A stretch of 64,000 nucleotides of DNA, taken from Candidatus Amarobacter glycogenicus (GTDB lineage: Bacteria > Chloroflexota > Dehalococcoidia > Tepidiformales > Tepidiformaceae). This document shows positions 47,144 to 55,171 of this stretch, in pieces. The stretch is taken from contig JADJZF010000005.1 in NCBI GenBank assembly GCA_016719395.1, positions 124,001 to 188,000 on the forward strand, in the 5' to 3' direction. The notes under the pieces were generated by a model. It was given only the letters and a program-made list of their open reading frames with translations. It was not told the DNA's origin and ran no database searches. Numbering within the stretch: position 1 is the stretch's first letter; each line of letters starts with the position of its first letter. Both the position numbers and the translations under genes were made by a program.

Positions 47144-47617
47144 TCAGTCCTTCGAACAGGCGAGCACCGGGTCGTAGTCCGGCATGTCGGTGATCTTCTC
47201 CACCGGCTGGATCCAGGCGATCTTCCCGTGCTTGTCGACGACGATGACGACCCGGTTCGCGATGCCTCGCGGCTCGATGACGACGCCATATTTGCGCGCC
47301 GTGTCCCCCAGGGGAGCGAAATCACTCAATATCGGGAACTCCAACCCGAGTTCTTTCTTCCACGCGGCCTGTGCCCACACACCGTCGCTCGAGATCACCA
47401 CGGGCAGGGCGTCCTGGCTCGCGAACTCCTCCCTCTTCTTCTCGATCAGCGGCATCTGGTTGCTGCAGGCCGGGGAAAACGCCGCCGGGACGAAGTTGAT
47501 CACCACGGCGTTCTTGCCTTCGTAATCGCTTAACTTGAACTTCTCGCCTGTTGGGCTCGAAGGGAGTTCGAAATCGGGGGCTTCGTCACCCACCTTGAGG
47601 GTGGCGGTCTCTGACAT
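47144..47617 (-). CDS. Peroxiredoxin (AhpE/BCP-like)
   Basis: Thiol peroxidase of the thioredoxin fold, 157 residues, that reduces peroxides. The peroxidatic Cys is Cys51 in FVPAAFSPACSNQMP; another Cys occurs only near the C-terminus (VLACSKD) and could act as resolving residue. Typical strands are VGDEAPDFELPS, VVISSDGVWAQAAWKKELGL and YGVVIEPRGIANRVVIVVDK. ATG 47617 is used because the extra residues upstream are unrelated. Confidence 0.92.
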   Translation of the reverse strand: MSETATLKVGDEAPDFELPSSPTGEKFKLSDYEGKNAVVINFVPAAFSPACSNQMPLIEKKREEFASQDALPVVISSDGVWAQAAWKKELGLEFPILSDFAPLGDTARKYGVVIEPRGIANRVVIVVDKHGKIAWIQPVEKITDMPDYDPVLACSKD

Positions 47618-47646
47618 TGGAACCTCACGGGACAAATTTGGGATAG

Positions 47647-48465
47647 CTAATCGATCGTAGCAGGCGCGGCATCTGGGCCGCCAATCGGGAACCGCTGGGC
47701 AGCCCATGCCGGCGGCCGCTTCTCGGCGAAGGCCGTCATTCCCTCGAGCGCCTCTGCGGAGGCGAAGTACCCTGCGGAGCGGGCAGCCATTTCTTCGAAG
47801 CCGGCGTGTAGCTCCATCGCTGGCACATCCCGAATGAGTTGCTTTGCACCCCCGAGGGCCCCCGGCGCGCCTTTCCGAAGCGCGTCCAGGTACTGCTCGA
47901 CGACGGTATCAAGCTCCGAAGCGGCAGTCGCACGGTTGAGCAATCCGATGGCGGCCGCTCTTTCTCCATCGAAAGCCTCCCCCGTGAGGAAGAGCTCCAT
48001 CGCGACGGGCAGCGCCAGTTTGCGCACGAGGATGACCGAAATCACCGCCGGGATCACACCAATCCGGACTTCGTTCACCGCAAACGTCGCCGTATCCACA
48101 CCGACCGCGATGTCGCACGCCCCGACGAGACCCATCCCGCCCGCTCGTGCTGCGCCATTGATCCGCCCGACAACCGGTTTCGGCGCTTCCCACATCGCTT
48201 CGAGGATCGGCGCAAGCGATGTCGCTCCCGTGCTGGCGCCTCCCTGGTTCGCCTCACGTTGTTCCTTCAAGTCTGCGCCGGAGCAGAAGACCGTGCCGGT
48301 TGCCGTCAGGACGATCACCCGGACACCGGCGTCGGCGATGGCCGCGTCCATGTGCGCCGCCAGCTCCCGGGTCAGCTGCTGCGAGAGAGCGTTCCGGTTG
48401 TGCGGCGAGTCCATGGTGATCGTCCCGACGCCATCCCGGAGTTCGTAGTGCACCAGTTCGGTCAT
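47647..48465 (-). CDS. Enoyl-CoA hydratase/isomerase family protein
   Basis: Crotonase-fold protein, 272 residues. The first oxyanion-hole segment is VFCSGADLKEQRE and the second is GAARAGGMGLVGACDIAV; VNEVRIGVIPAVISVILVRK carries a conserved Glu near the active site. It is most like the short enoyl-CoA hydratases; precise CoA substrate unknown. The start ATG 48465 overlaps the stop of the upstream gene as ATGA. Confidence 0.9.
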   Translation of the reverse strand: MTELVHYELRDGVGTITMDSPHNRNALSQQLTRELAAHMDAAIADAGVRVIVLTATGTVFCSGADLKEQREANQGGASTGATSLAPILEAMWEAPKPVVGRINGAARAGGMGLVGACDIAVGVDTATFAVNEVRIGVIPAVISVILVRKLALPVAMELFLTGEAFDGERAAAIGLLNRATAASELDTVVEQYLDALRKGAPGALGGAKQLIRDVPAMELHAGFEEMAARSAGYFASAEALEGMTAFAEKRPPAWAAQRFPIGGPDAAPATID

Positions 48466-49259
48466 CGCTTCGCCTCTCGCGGGAACTCGCCTGGCTGCCG
48501 TCCCGCGCCGGGCGGCCCGGCGAATGCCTGGGCAATGCCCATCCACTCCCGCGCGGCCTCGCCGATGACTTCCAGTGAGGTGTCGGCGATATGCCGCCTC
48601 TGGGTGACGACGCGGCAGAAGTCGGTGGCGCTGCCCCGGACCACGTTCTCGTTGGTGTCGTCCCCGAGTTCCCAGGTCGCCCCGGAGGGCGCCGTCAGGG
48701 AGACGCGGACCGGCACCCTCGATGGCTCCAGGTTCCGTGTCTGGTAGCTGTACGGCCGCGTCCGCACCCCCAGGAAGGCGACATGCCGGAGCCTGTCGGT
48801 GTCCGGCCGCTCGACGCCCGCCACATCCACCACGTCCAGTCCGTGGGACCACGTCTCCATCAGCCGCGCGGTGACGTGCGAGACGCCGGACATCGGCGGG
48901 CCGGCCCACGGGATGCGCGCTGCGGGGTCGAGCGATTTGAGTGCCGCCCGCAGGTTGCCCGATGCGGTTCGCCACCACTCGAGGAGATCTCCGTGGGCGA
49001 GCGTCCTTGCGCGCTCGAGGTAGGCGGGTTCCCCGTTTTCGGGACGCCGGAAGTGTTCGCGAAGCGCCTCCGCGTCGGTGATCGCTAGGGCGGCCGCCTC
49101 GTCGAAGTGGGCAAGGTGGGCGACCTGGTCTCGCACCGCCCAGCCGATCGCGTGTGTCGGCTGCTCGAACACCGATGGGGCCAGTCGCTCGAGCACGCGC
49201 TCCAACGCGCGGTGCTCCTCAGCCAGGTCGTCTATCACTTCTTCAAACACGCTTGCCAT
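48462..49259 (-). CDS. TIGR03084-like metal-binding (DinB/mycothiol-maleylpyruvate-isomerase fold) protein
   Basis: 265-residue protein of the TIGR03084 family, related to mycothiol-dependent maleylpyruvate isomerase. The N-terminal bundle carries EEHRALERVLERL, AVRDQVAHLAHFDEAAALAI and ARLMETWSHGLDVVDVAG, whose His are the likely metal ligands. The C-terminal part has NVVRGSATDFCRVVTQRRH and resembles the MDMPI/SCP2-like domain. It overlaps the enoyl-CoA hydratase gene, suggesting a shared CoA-thioester pathway, but that is inference. ATG 49259 is chosen. Confidence 0.82.
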   Translation of the reverse strand: MASVFEEVIDDLAEEHRALERVLERLAPSVFEQPTHAIGWAVRDQVAHLAHFDEAAALAITDAEALREHFRRPENGEPAYLERARTLAHGDLLEWWRTASGNLRAALKSLDPAARIPWAGPPMSGVSHVTARLMETWSHGLDVVDVAGVERPDTDRLRHVAFLGVRTRPYSYQTRNLEPSRVPVRVSLTAPSGATWELGDDTNENVVRGSATDFCRVVTQRRHIADTSLEVIGEAAREWMGIAQAFAGPPGAGRQPGEFPREAKR

Positions 49260-49371
49260 GGGCTGGAACTCTACCCCGCGCGGCGCCGCCTGTCCGCGCA
49301 CACAGTGGCGCCCCGCCGCCGAATCTGGCACGCTCTAAGTCTGTCCATTCTTTTCTCCGGAGGCACCACAG

Positions 49372-49816
49372 GTGAATCTGCTTAGTCGTCTCATTCGTCC
49401 GTCCGCCGTCGCGTTTGCTCACTGCGATGGCCCTTGCGGGGTCTACGACCCCGCCGCTGCCCGCATCGCCGCCGAAGCCGTCCTTTCCATGGAAAAAGAT
49501 CGCCGCCCTCGGCGATGCCCAGGACGCGGCCACCATCAACACTCGCACGCGCTTCATCACCATCAAAGAGCAGCAGGCCGAGGTCGTGAAGAAGGAACTC
49601 GACATCCTCTGGCACGACTACTTCAAGCCCGAGCACCTCGAGAAGTACCCGAACCTGCACGACACCTTCTGGAAGGCCGCCAAGCTCGCCTCGAAGAACA
49701 AGACCGAACAGGACCCGGCCAACGGCGAAGCGCTGATGGGCGCCGTCGAGGAGATCCACAAGATCTTCTGGGCGACCAAGAACCGCGACATCGCGTTCTA
49801 CCGCGCGAACCCCTGA
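49372..49816 (+). CDS. sodN: Nickel superoxide dismutase (one-base frameshift in an A run at 49493-49497)
   Basis: Ni-dependent superoxide dismutase. A 16-residue propeptide (MNLLSRLIRPSAVAFA) precedes the nickel hook, which starts at His17: HCDGPCGVYDPA. After cleavage this His becomes the N-terminal ligand along with the two Cys. The body (RFITIKEQQAEVVKKELDIL, DYFKPEHLEKYPNLHDTFWK, EEIHKIFWATKNRDIAFY) lies in another frame; deleting one A from the five-A run at 49493 gives a 147-residue precursor (131 mature). The GTG start at 49372 has GGAGG eight bases upstream. The processing peptidase gene follows. Confidence 0.93.
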
Positions 49817-49838
49817 TCCCGCTCGCGGACAAACGCAT

Positions 49839-49877
49839 GTAGGGCCCCGTGACTCGCCCGAGTCACGGGGCCCCTAC
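49839..49877 (+). terminator. Intrinsic terminator between sodN and sodX
   Basis: A long hairpin (GTAGGGCCCCGTGACTCG paired with CGAGTCACGGGGCCCCTAC, one bulged base, two-base loop) is followed by TGTTT. It should end or attenuate sodN transcripts, leaving sodX to read-through or its own promoter. Confidence 0.8.
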
Positions 49878-50016
49878 TGTTTCCCGGTGTGCGCATGAAG
49901 GGTGCTGCTGCGACTCTTCCGCTTGCGACGTACGCCCTCGCCGCGGCGATGCTCGCGTGCAGGGTCGAGAGAACGCGCTTGTGGCCAATTCGTCGCGCAT
50001 CGGACAGGATGAGGGC

Positions 50017-50430
50017 ATGAGCAGTCCTGCCGGGCGGGTGGCGCCCGTCCTCTTCGGATCCGCGCTCATTGTTGCTGGAGTCGCGGCCGCCTTTCGCGTT
50101 GGCCGCCGCTTCCGCCGCTTCGCCATCTCCGGGACGTCGATGCTCCCGACCTTGCGCGCTGGCGACTGGGTGCTCGTCGATGAGCACGCCTATCGCGGCC
50201 GTCTACCGCGCCGCGGCCACATCCTCGTCGCCCGCGATCCTCGCGAACCCTGGCGCCACCTCGTCAAACGAGTCACCTCGGTCGATCTGCACGGGTACAT
50301 CCGCATCGAAGGGGACAACGCGGCGGCGAGCACCGACAGCCGGGATTTCGGCCCGCTGCCGGCCAGCCTCATCGCCGGGCGGGTGCGCTGGCGCTACTGG
50401 CCGCTCAGCCGAGCGGGCGCCGTGCTCTGA
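50017..50430 (+). CDS. sodX: Nickel-type superoxide dismutase maturation peptidase (S26 family)
   Basis: Small membrane-bound serine peptidase, 137 residues, that probably removes the SodN propeptide so the His becomes N-terminal. It has one N-terminal membrane segment (VLFGSALIVAGVAAAFRV), the nucleophile Ser in ISGTSMLPTLRAGDWVLVD and the general-base Lys in HLVKRVTSVD, then GDNAAASTDSRDFGPLP, the SPase box-E-like motif. ATG 50017 is used. Its last 37 bases overlap the convergent NUDIX gene. Confidence 0.9.
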   Translation: MSSPAGRVAPVLFGSALIVAGVAAAFRVGRRFRRFAISGTSMLPTLRAGDWVLVDEHAYRGRLPRRGHILVARDPREPWRHLVKRVTSVDLHGYIRIEGDNAAASTDSRDFGPLPASLIAGRVRWRYWPLSRAGAVL

Positions 50431-50926
50431 TCGCGGCTGCCGGCCAGCTCCCTGAGCACAAGCCCGTCGGTCGGGAACGCGAACTCGGGCGGTGTTTCCG
50501 GTCCGAACCAGTCCAGTTCGGTGAATTCGCCGTCGATGGGATGGGGCTCGCCGTCACGCGCGATGCCCTCGAACCAGATGCCGACGGTCTGTTTGTCGCG
50601 GTTGTGGAAGTTCGAATGCACGGCGACGACGCCGCCCAGGTCGACTCGGACTCCCGTTTCTTCCTCGAACTCGCGCACGGCTGCCTCGCGGACATCCTCG
50701 TCCCACTCCACGTAGCCGCAGGGGATGCACCAGAGTCCCGCGTAGATTCCCGTGGCGCGCGGCCCATCAGCACCCGTCCGGCTTCGTCCCGCAGCACGAC
50801 GGCCACCCCCACAGCCGGGTTCTGGTACTCCACGAACGCGCACTCGCCACAGGTCTTGCGGGTCTTGCCTGCCCTCTCCGCCTCGACGAGCCGGTTCCCA
50901 CAGTCAGGACAGAACGTCGCGCTCAC
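50394..50926 (-). CDS. NUDIX hydrolase with N-terminal zinc ribbon (frameshifted near 50760)
   Basis: Hydrolase of nucleoside diphosphates linked to another moiety. A zinc ribbon (CPDCGNRL then CGEC, about residues 6-30) precedes the Nudix domain. The Nudix box is GYVEWDEDVREAAVREFEEE followed by TGV, with the metal-binding Glu present. The two halves are in different frames; one base is missing near 50760 in a CGCGCG stretch. Repaired length is 177 residues. The ribbon recalls NudC-type NAD/ADP-ribose enzymes, but the protein is shorter. Its start overlaps the FMN reductase stop as ATGA. Confidence 0.85.
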
Positions 50927-51471
50927 GGCTGGGGCAGCTTGCCCGCCGCTCGGAGCTCCGCCATCGCGACGAGGTCCTCAGCCACCTTCGCGATTGCAAT
51001 CTTCACGCTCGCGTTCGCAGGTTGGTCGCCCGGTCCCCAGTGCTCGCTCGCCCGGGAGATCACGACGTCCGGCACAGCGGCGATGCCGCCGATGTGCCGC
51101 ATCACCCGTGCGGTGTCCGTCACGCCTGGCTCCGCGTCTCCGCCCGCGATGCCGATGAGCGCGAACGGCTTGCCACCTGCGTGCGGCAGATCGATGAAGT
51201 CGAGTGCGTTTTTCAGGCCGCCCGGGATCGCCCCGTGGTACGAAGGCACCGTGATCAGGAAAGCATCGGCCGCGCTGCATGCTGCCCGGAAGGCGCCCAC
51301 CGCCGCCGGGTACTGGTCCTCCGGCCTGCCGTCCATCAACGGCAACGAGCCGATCTCGAATCCCTCGCACTGCGCCCCGGCCGACTCGAGCACCTTGAAC
51401 GCGAACTGGAGTGCCCGGTCCGCTGAACTGCGCGGTCGCATACTGCCGTTGATGCCAAGGATGCGCGTCAT
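50923..51471 (-). CDS. NADPH-dependent FMN reductase / NAD(P)H oxidoreductase
   Basis: Flavodoxin-fold reductase, 182 residues. The FMN phosphate loop is GINGSMRPRSSADRAL, and ITVPSYHGAIPGGLKNALDF is the family's diagnostic central motif. It likely transfers electrons from NAD(P)H to flavin or quinone substrates. ATG 51471 is preferred over the frame's upstream start. Cotranscribed with the NUDIX gene by a 4-base overlap, and divergent from the ribokinase gene. Confidence 0.9.
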   Translation of the reverse strand: MTRILGINGSMRPRSSADRALQFAFKVLESAGAQCEGFEIGSLPLMDGRPEDQYPAAVGAFRAACSAADAFLITVPSYHGAIPGGLKNALDFIDLPHAGGKPFALIGIAGGDAEPGVTDTARVMRHIGGIAAVPDVVISRASEHWGPGDQPANASVKIAIAKVAEDLVAMAELRAAGKLPQP

Positions 51472-51542
51472 CTCGTTAGCGTACGAACCCCCGGGCGAAC
51501 GGGCGATGCGCACGGAGTCCATCCGCCTCGTACACTCCCCCC

Positions 51543-52451
51543 GTGAAGCCGCGGGTTGTGGTCGTAGGTTCGCTCATGATGGACCTCGTCGTCCGTGCGC
51601 CCCGCCTCCCCGTCATCGGCTAGTCCTTGCTCAGCCATAGCTTCAGGACTTCCCCAGGTGGCAAGGGCGGCAACCAGGCCATTGCCGCCGCGAGACTCGG
51701 TGCCTCCGTCACAATGATCGGACAGGTCGGCGGCGACCGCTTTGGCGAGATCCTCCGCGAGAGACTCGAAGCTGAAGGCGTCGACACGCGATTCGTCTCC
51801 GTCGACCCGGAGCTGGGGACCGGCGTCGCCGTCCCCATCGTCCTCGATTCCGGCGAGAACGCGATCCTCGCGGTTCCACAGGCGAATCTGACCCTGTCTC
51901 CTCTGCTGATGGAACGGGCGCGCGATGTGATCTCTTCCGCCGGCATGCTTCTCGTGCAGTTCGAAGTCAACATGGACGCCACCCTCGCCGCCATGCGCCT
52001 GGCGGAGGCCGCGCGGGTCCCTATCCTGCTGAACCCTGCGCCAGTGGCTCCCTACCCTCCCGGGACGCTGGAACTCGCCTCCGTAATCGTCGCAAACGAG
52101 ATCGAGGCCGCCGCGCTCGTTCCCTCCGCGTCGGGCGACCACGACGCCGAAGTTGAAGTGCTCCGCAGGTTGTCCAGGAGCGCCGTCATCACGCTCGGCC
52201 ATGATGGCGCCGTCGTGGATGATGGGTCAGGCCCCAGGAGCATTCCGCCTTTCGCCGTCCAGGCGGTGGATTCGGTTGGAGCGGGAGACGCCTTCTGTGC
52301 GAGCCTCGCTCTTTCCCTCTGTGAAGGTGCGCCGCTGGCGACGGCCGCCCACTTCGCCGCCGCGGCAGGCGCCGTAGCTGTAACGCGTGCGGGTGCGCAG
52401 GCGTCGCTCCCAACTCGCCAGGAAGTGGAGGCGCTCCTTGCCGGCCGGTGA
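51543..52451 (+). CDS. Ribokinase/PfkB-family sugar kinase with an in-frame TAG at codon 27
   Basis: Phosphorylates ribose or a related sugar. GTG 51543 opens VVVVGSLMMDLVVRAPRLP, the standard PfkB start; codon 27 (51621-51623) is TAG, and the same frame continues with SFRTSPGGKGGNQAIAAARL. In homologues this position is the Glu of the conserved Gly-Glu pair, so one base change (GAG to TAG) explains it. The rest is intact, with VPILLNPAPVAPYPPG, the anion hole and base DSVGAGDAFCA, and the C-terminal AGAVAVTRAGAQASLP; 302 codons in all. It may be a true nonsense allele or a base-call error. Confidence 0.85.
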
Positions 52452-52535
52452 CGGAACTTTCCCGCCTCTTTCGACGTTCCGTGTTGATGATGGCGATCGG
52501 TCGGCGGATACTGAACTCACCCCCGGGTTGGCTTT

Positions 52536-53457
52536 GTGAGCGCCCAACAACGATTCTGCCCAATCTGCAATCGCGCTTTCCAGGAGGCCGAAGCCGTCCT
52601 CCGCTGCGAGGGGCTGTTCCGGTGCTGCACCATCCCGGGTGCTGGGTGACCAACGGCGGCTGCGCGACGCAGGCCGACCATCGCGCCACCCCGGCCGCCA
52701 TGGCCTACCCCACAACGACCGTCCCGGCGGGACTCCCGCGCCGCATCCCGGCGAAGTTGCCTCGGCGCCGCCCCCGGCGACCTCCGAGCCCATTCCTTTT
52801 CGCCCCGCAAGTCGTTCACCGGAAGGTACTTCGGACCCCGACGACCCACTCGTTATCGGCAGTGCCGAGATTCGGCCGATGGTCCACCGCACCCTACCCT
52901 CCACAGTTGGTGTTCCCTCGGTCCCACGACGCTACCAGCCACCGCCCGGCGAACAGATGCCCCGCCGCCAGATGCCGAAAATCTACGGGGGCCATCCGCT
53001 GCTTGCGTACTGGTACGTCCCGGCCGCCGTCGGACTCGCGATTTTCGTGGCCTTCGCCGTGATCTGGACGGTCGGGAGACTGACCGGCGAGGACGATGCC
53101 GCGACTCAACGCGCCCCACCCCCGGCGGCAACAAGCGCCGCCTTGCCCACGCAATCCAACGCCACGCCAGGCCCGAGCGCCGCCGCGTCCCCGTCGTCAT
53201 CGCCTTCCGCTGCGCCCAGCACCGGTCCCGGCAAGTTCAAGGGAGGCGATATCGTCACCGTCACCGGGACCGGGGAGTGTCTCAATGTCCGTGTGAAGCC
53301 GGGCCGTGAGAACGATGCGATAGTCTGTGTGAAAGACGGCACGGATCTTCGAGTCGTCGGCGGGCCAGAATCTGCGGGCGAACTAATCTGGTGGAAAGTC
53401 CAGACGGAATTGGGTGAGGGATGGGCGGCCGAAGACTACCTCGTAAAGAAGCCCTGA
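52536..53457 (+). CDS. Zinc-finger / single-TM / SH3-domain protein (at least two frameshifts)
   Basis: Built from three frames. GTG 52536 opens SAQQRFCPICNRAFQEAEAV, a bacterial RING/zinc-ribbon-like module that continues in the next frame with VLHHPGCWVTNGGCATQ, so ligands are CxxC, then Cys-rich, His-His, Cys and Cys. A Pro-rich spacer follows, and in the third frame a membrane segment (LLAYWYVPAAVGLAIFVAFA, about 53005-53060). An extracytoplasmic Ser/Ala/Pro linker comes next, and a C-terminal SH3b domain (GDIVTVTGTGECLNVRVKPG, GWAAEDYLVKKP). Each shift equals one missing base; repaired length is about 307. The role is unknown; the SH3 part suggests cell-wall binding. Confidence 0.7.
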
Positions 53458-54704
53458 GGTTCGCAGCGGCCCTGGGGGTGGCCGCCCTCCTGGTGCTGCT
53501 CCCTGGATGCCGCAATGGCGGTTCCGGCGACGCCGGGGCCTCGCCGGAACCGTTCGTCCTCGCCTCCCCATCATCCGCTGTCCCAACTCCCTCACCGACT
53601 CCCGACCTGCTGGCCACACCGCCTGCGTCCCATGTCGACGCACGCGCCTGGTTGCAAAGAGCCCTGGGACCGAGCGGGTTCGATCCCCCCTGCCCGCAGC
53701 GCTTTCAGCAAGCCGGCGTCGCCTGCACCGAAGGCGATGTGGACGGGGACGGCCTGAAGGACCTTGCCTACTTGTTGCCGGTCACGCTCCCCGGGACCCT
53801 GCTGCCCCATCCCTCGGCCGTCTTCCTCCGCCGCGGCGGCACACAGAAGCTTGAGGAGTTCGCAGTCGACCTGACCGCCGATGCGTCGCCGATGGGTATC
53901 GCCGCCTTTTCGCTGGTCGACCGCACCGGGGACGCGCGCGGAGACCTCACGTACCTCGAGAACCGCTGCGGAGCGAGCGGCTGCAAGACGACAGTCGTCA
54001 TCCAAACTTGGGATGGGACCGCCTGGCGGGACGCCGGCCCTGCCGATTCGGGCATCGCCAACGTCGATTCGGTCTCCTGGACTGGGAGCGGCGCCACCAG
54101 TGCCCTCAGGATCCACGGCGGTAAGCTCCCTGCTTCTGCGCCGGCCGAAGCAGGACCGTCCCGCGCCGCGACCACAACCCTGCAACTGGTCGGTTCCCGC
54201 TACACCGCGACGAAAGTCGAACACGACTCGGCCGAGTACCTTTACCAGGCATTCCTCGATGCCGATGCCATCTTCGACCGGGACAAGGAAGCCTCGTTCG
54301 CGGCATTCGAATCTGTGCTGACCCGCGAGGCGCTCAAGGACTGGAAAGCGAAGCCAGACCAGAAGGACCGCCGTCCGGCCCTCAAGGGTTTCGCACTCTT
54401 CCGCATCGTCCTGGCCAAGGCCGTCCTTCAAGACGACGCAGCCTCGATCACCGCGGCCATTGACCGGGTCATCCTCCAGAGTGCCCTGCCCGACTTCGAG
54501 CCGCTCTTCGTCAACGTTGCCATGGAGTTCCGGCGCGGCTACAACGAAAGCGGTGGCCTCATCGGCGGGTGCGCCGCAGTCAACCTCTACCTCACCCGGC
54601 CCGCGGCCGGAGCCGACACCCGCGCCTACGTCGAGCAACTCTTCAACTACGGATACGCGAACCCCGCGGGAAGCGCCTGGCTCACGAAAATCTGCCCGTT
54701 CTAA
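53421..54704 (+). CDS. Lipoprotein of unknown function
   Basis: 427-residue exported lipoprotein: signal segment RFAAALGVAALLVLLPGC with lipobox LPGC at about residue 30, then a Ser/Thr/Pro tether. The first globular part has an FG-GAP/EF-hand-like motif CTEGDVDGDGLKDLAYL, so calcium binding is possible, followed by beta-rich repeats and an alpha-helical C-terminal half (EYLYQAFLDADAIFDRDKEA). I do not recognise a named family. It overlaps the preceding SH3 gene by 37 bases, and both may act at the envelope. Confidence 0.68.
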   Translation: MGGRRLPRKEALRFAAALGVAALLVLLPGCRNGGSGDAGASPEPFVLASPSSAVPTPSPTPDLLATPPASHVDARAWLQRALGPSGFDPPCPQRFQQAGVACTEGDVDGDGLKDLAYLLPVTLPGTLLPHPSAVFLRRGGTQKLEEFAVDLTADASPMGIAAFSLVDRTGDARGDLTYLENRCGASGCKTTVVIQTWDGTAWRDAGPADSGIANVDSVSWTGSGATSALRIHGGKLPASAPAEAGPSRAATTTLQLVGSRYTATKVEHDSAEYLYQAFLDADAIFDRDKEASFAAFESVLTREALKDWKAKPDQKDRRPALKGFALFRIVLAKAVLQDDAASITAAIDRVILQSALPDFEPLFVNVAMEFRRGYNESGGLIGGCAAVNLYLTRPAAGADTRAYVEQLFNYGYANPAGSAWLTKICPF

Positions 54705-55171
54705 TCAGCCCGCAGCAATCGCCGCAGGTTCGCCATCTCGATTGCCGCCTGCGCTGCCTCTTCACCTTTGTGTCCGTCCTTGCCGCCTGCGCGGGACATC
54801 GCCTGCTCGACGTTGTCCACGGTCAGGACACCAAAGATCACCGGGACGCCGGTCTCCAGGGCTATCCTTCCGATGCCTTCAGTCGCGCCCCCGGCCACGT
54901 ACTCGAAGTGCGCGGTGTCCCCGCGGATCACTGCCCCAATGCAGATGACCGCGTCGAACCGTCCGCTCCGTGCCGCCCAGTTCGCCGCCGTTGGGACCTC
55001 GAAGGCGCCCGGCACCCATGCGACCGTCACGTCGTCCTTGGCGATTCCCCGGTGTTGCAGGGCCGATTCCGCCCCGTCGAGCAGCTTGCGCGTGACGAAT
55101 TCGTTCCAGCGCGCGACCACGATGCAGACGCGCAGGCCGGCGCCGTCCAGCGCCCCTTCGATGACCGGCAT
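54701..55171 (-). CDS. ribH: 6,7-dimethyl-8-ribityllumazine synthase
   Basis: Condenses 5-amino-6-ribitylaminouracil with 3,4-dihydroxybutanone 4-phosphate, the penultimate step of riboflavin synthesis. 156 residues with the family motifs VARWNEFVTRKLLDGA, WVPGAFEVPTAA, AVIRGDTAHFEYVAGG and FGVLTVDNVEQAMSRAG. Its start overlaps the ribBA stop by one base; last gene of the riboswitch-controlled operon. Confidence 0.96.
   Translation of the reverse strand: MPVIEGALDGAGLRVCIVVARWNEFVTRKLLDGAESALQHRGIAKDDVTVAWVPGAFEVPTAANWAARSGRFDAVICIGAVIRGDTAHFEYVAGGATEGIGRIALETGVPVIFGVLTVDNVEQAMSRAGGKDGHKGEEAAQAAIEMANLRRLLRAD

Noticed and set aside
51621..51623. Selenocysteine or pyrrolysine recoding of the in-frame stop
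   Set aside because: Selenocysteine uses TGA, and the aligned residue in homologues is Glu; a substitution or base error is more likely than TAG recoding.
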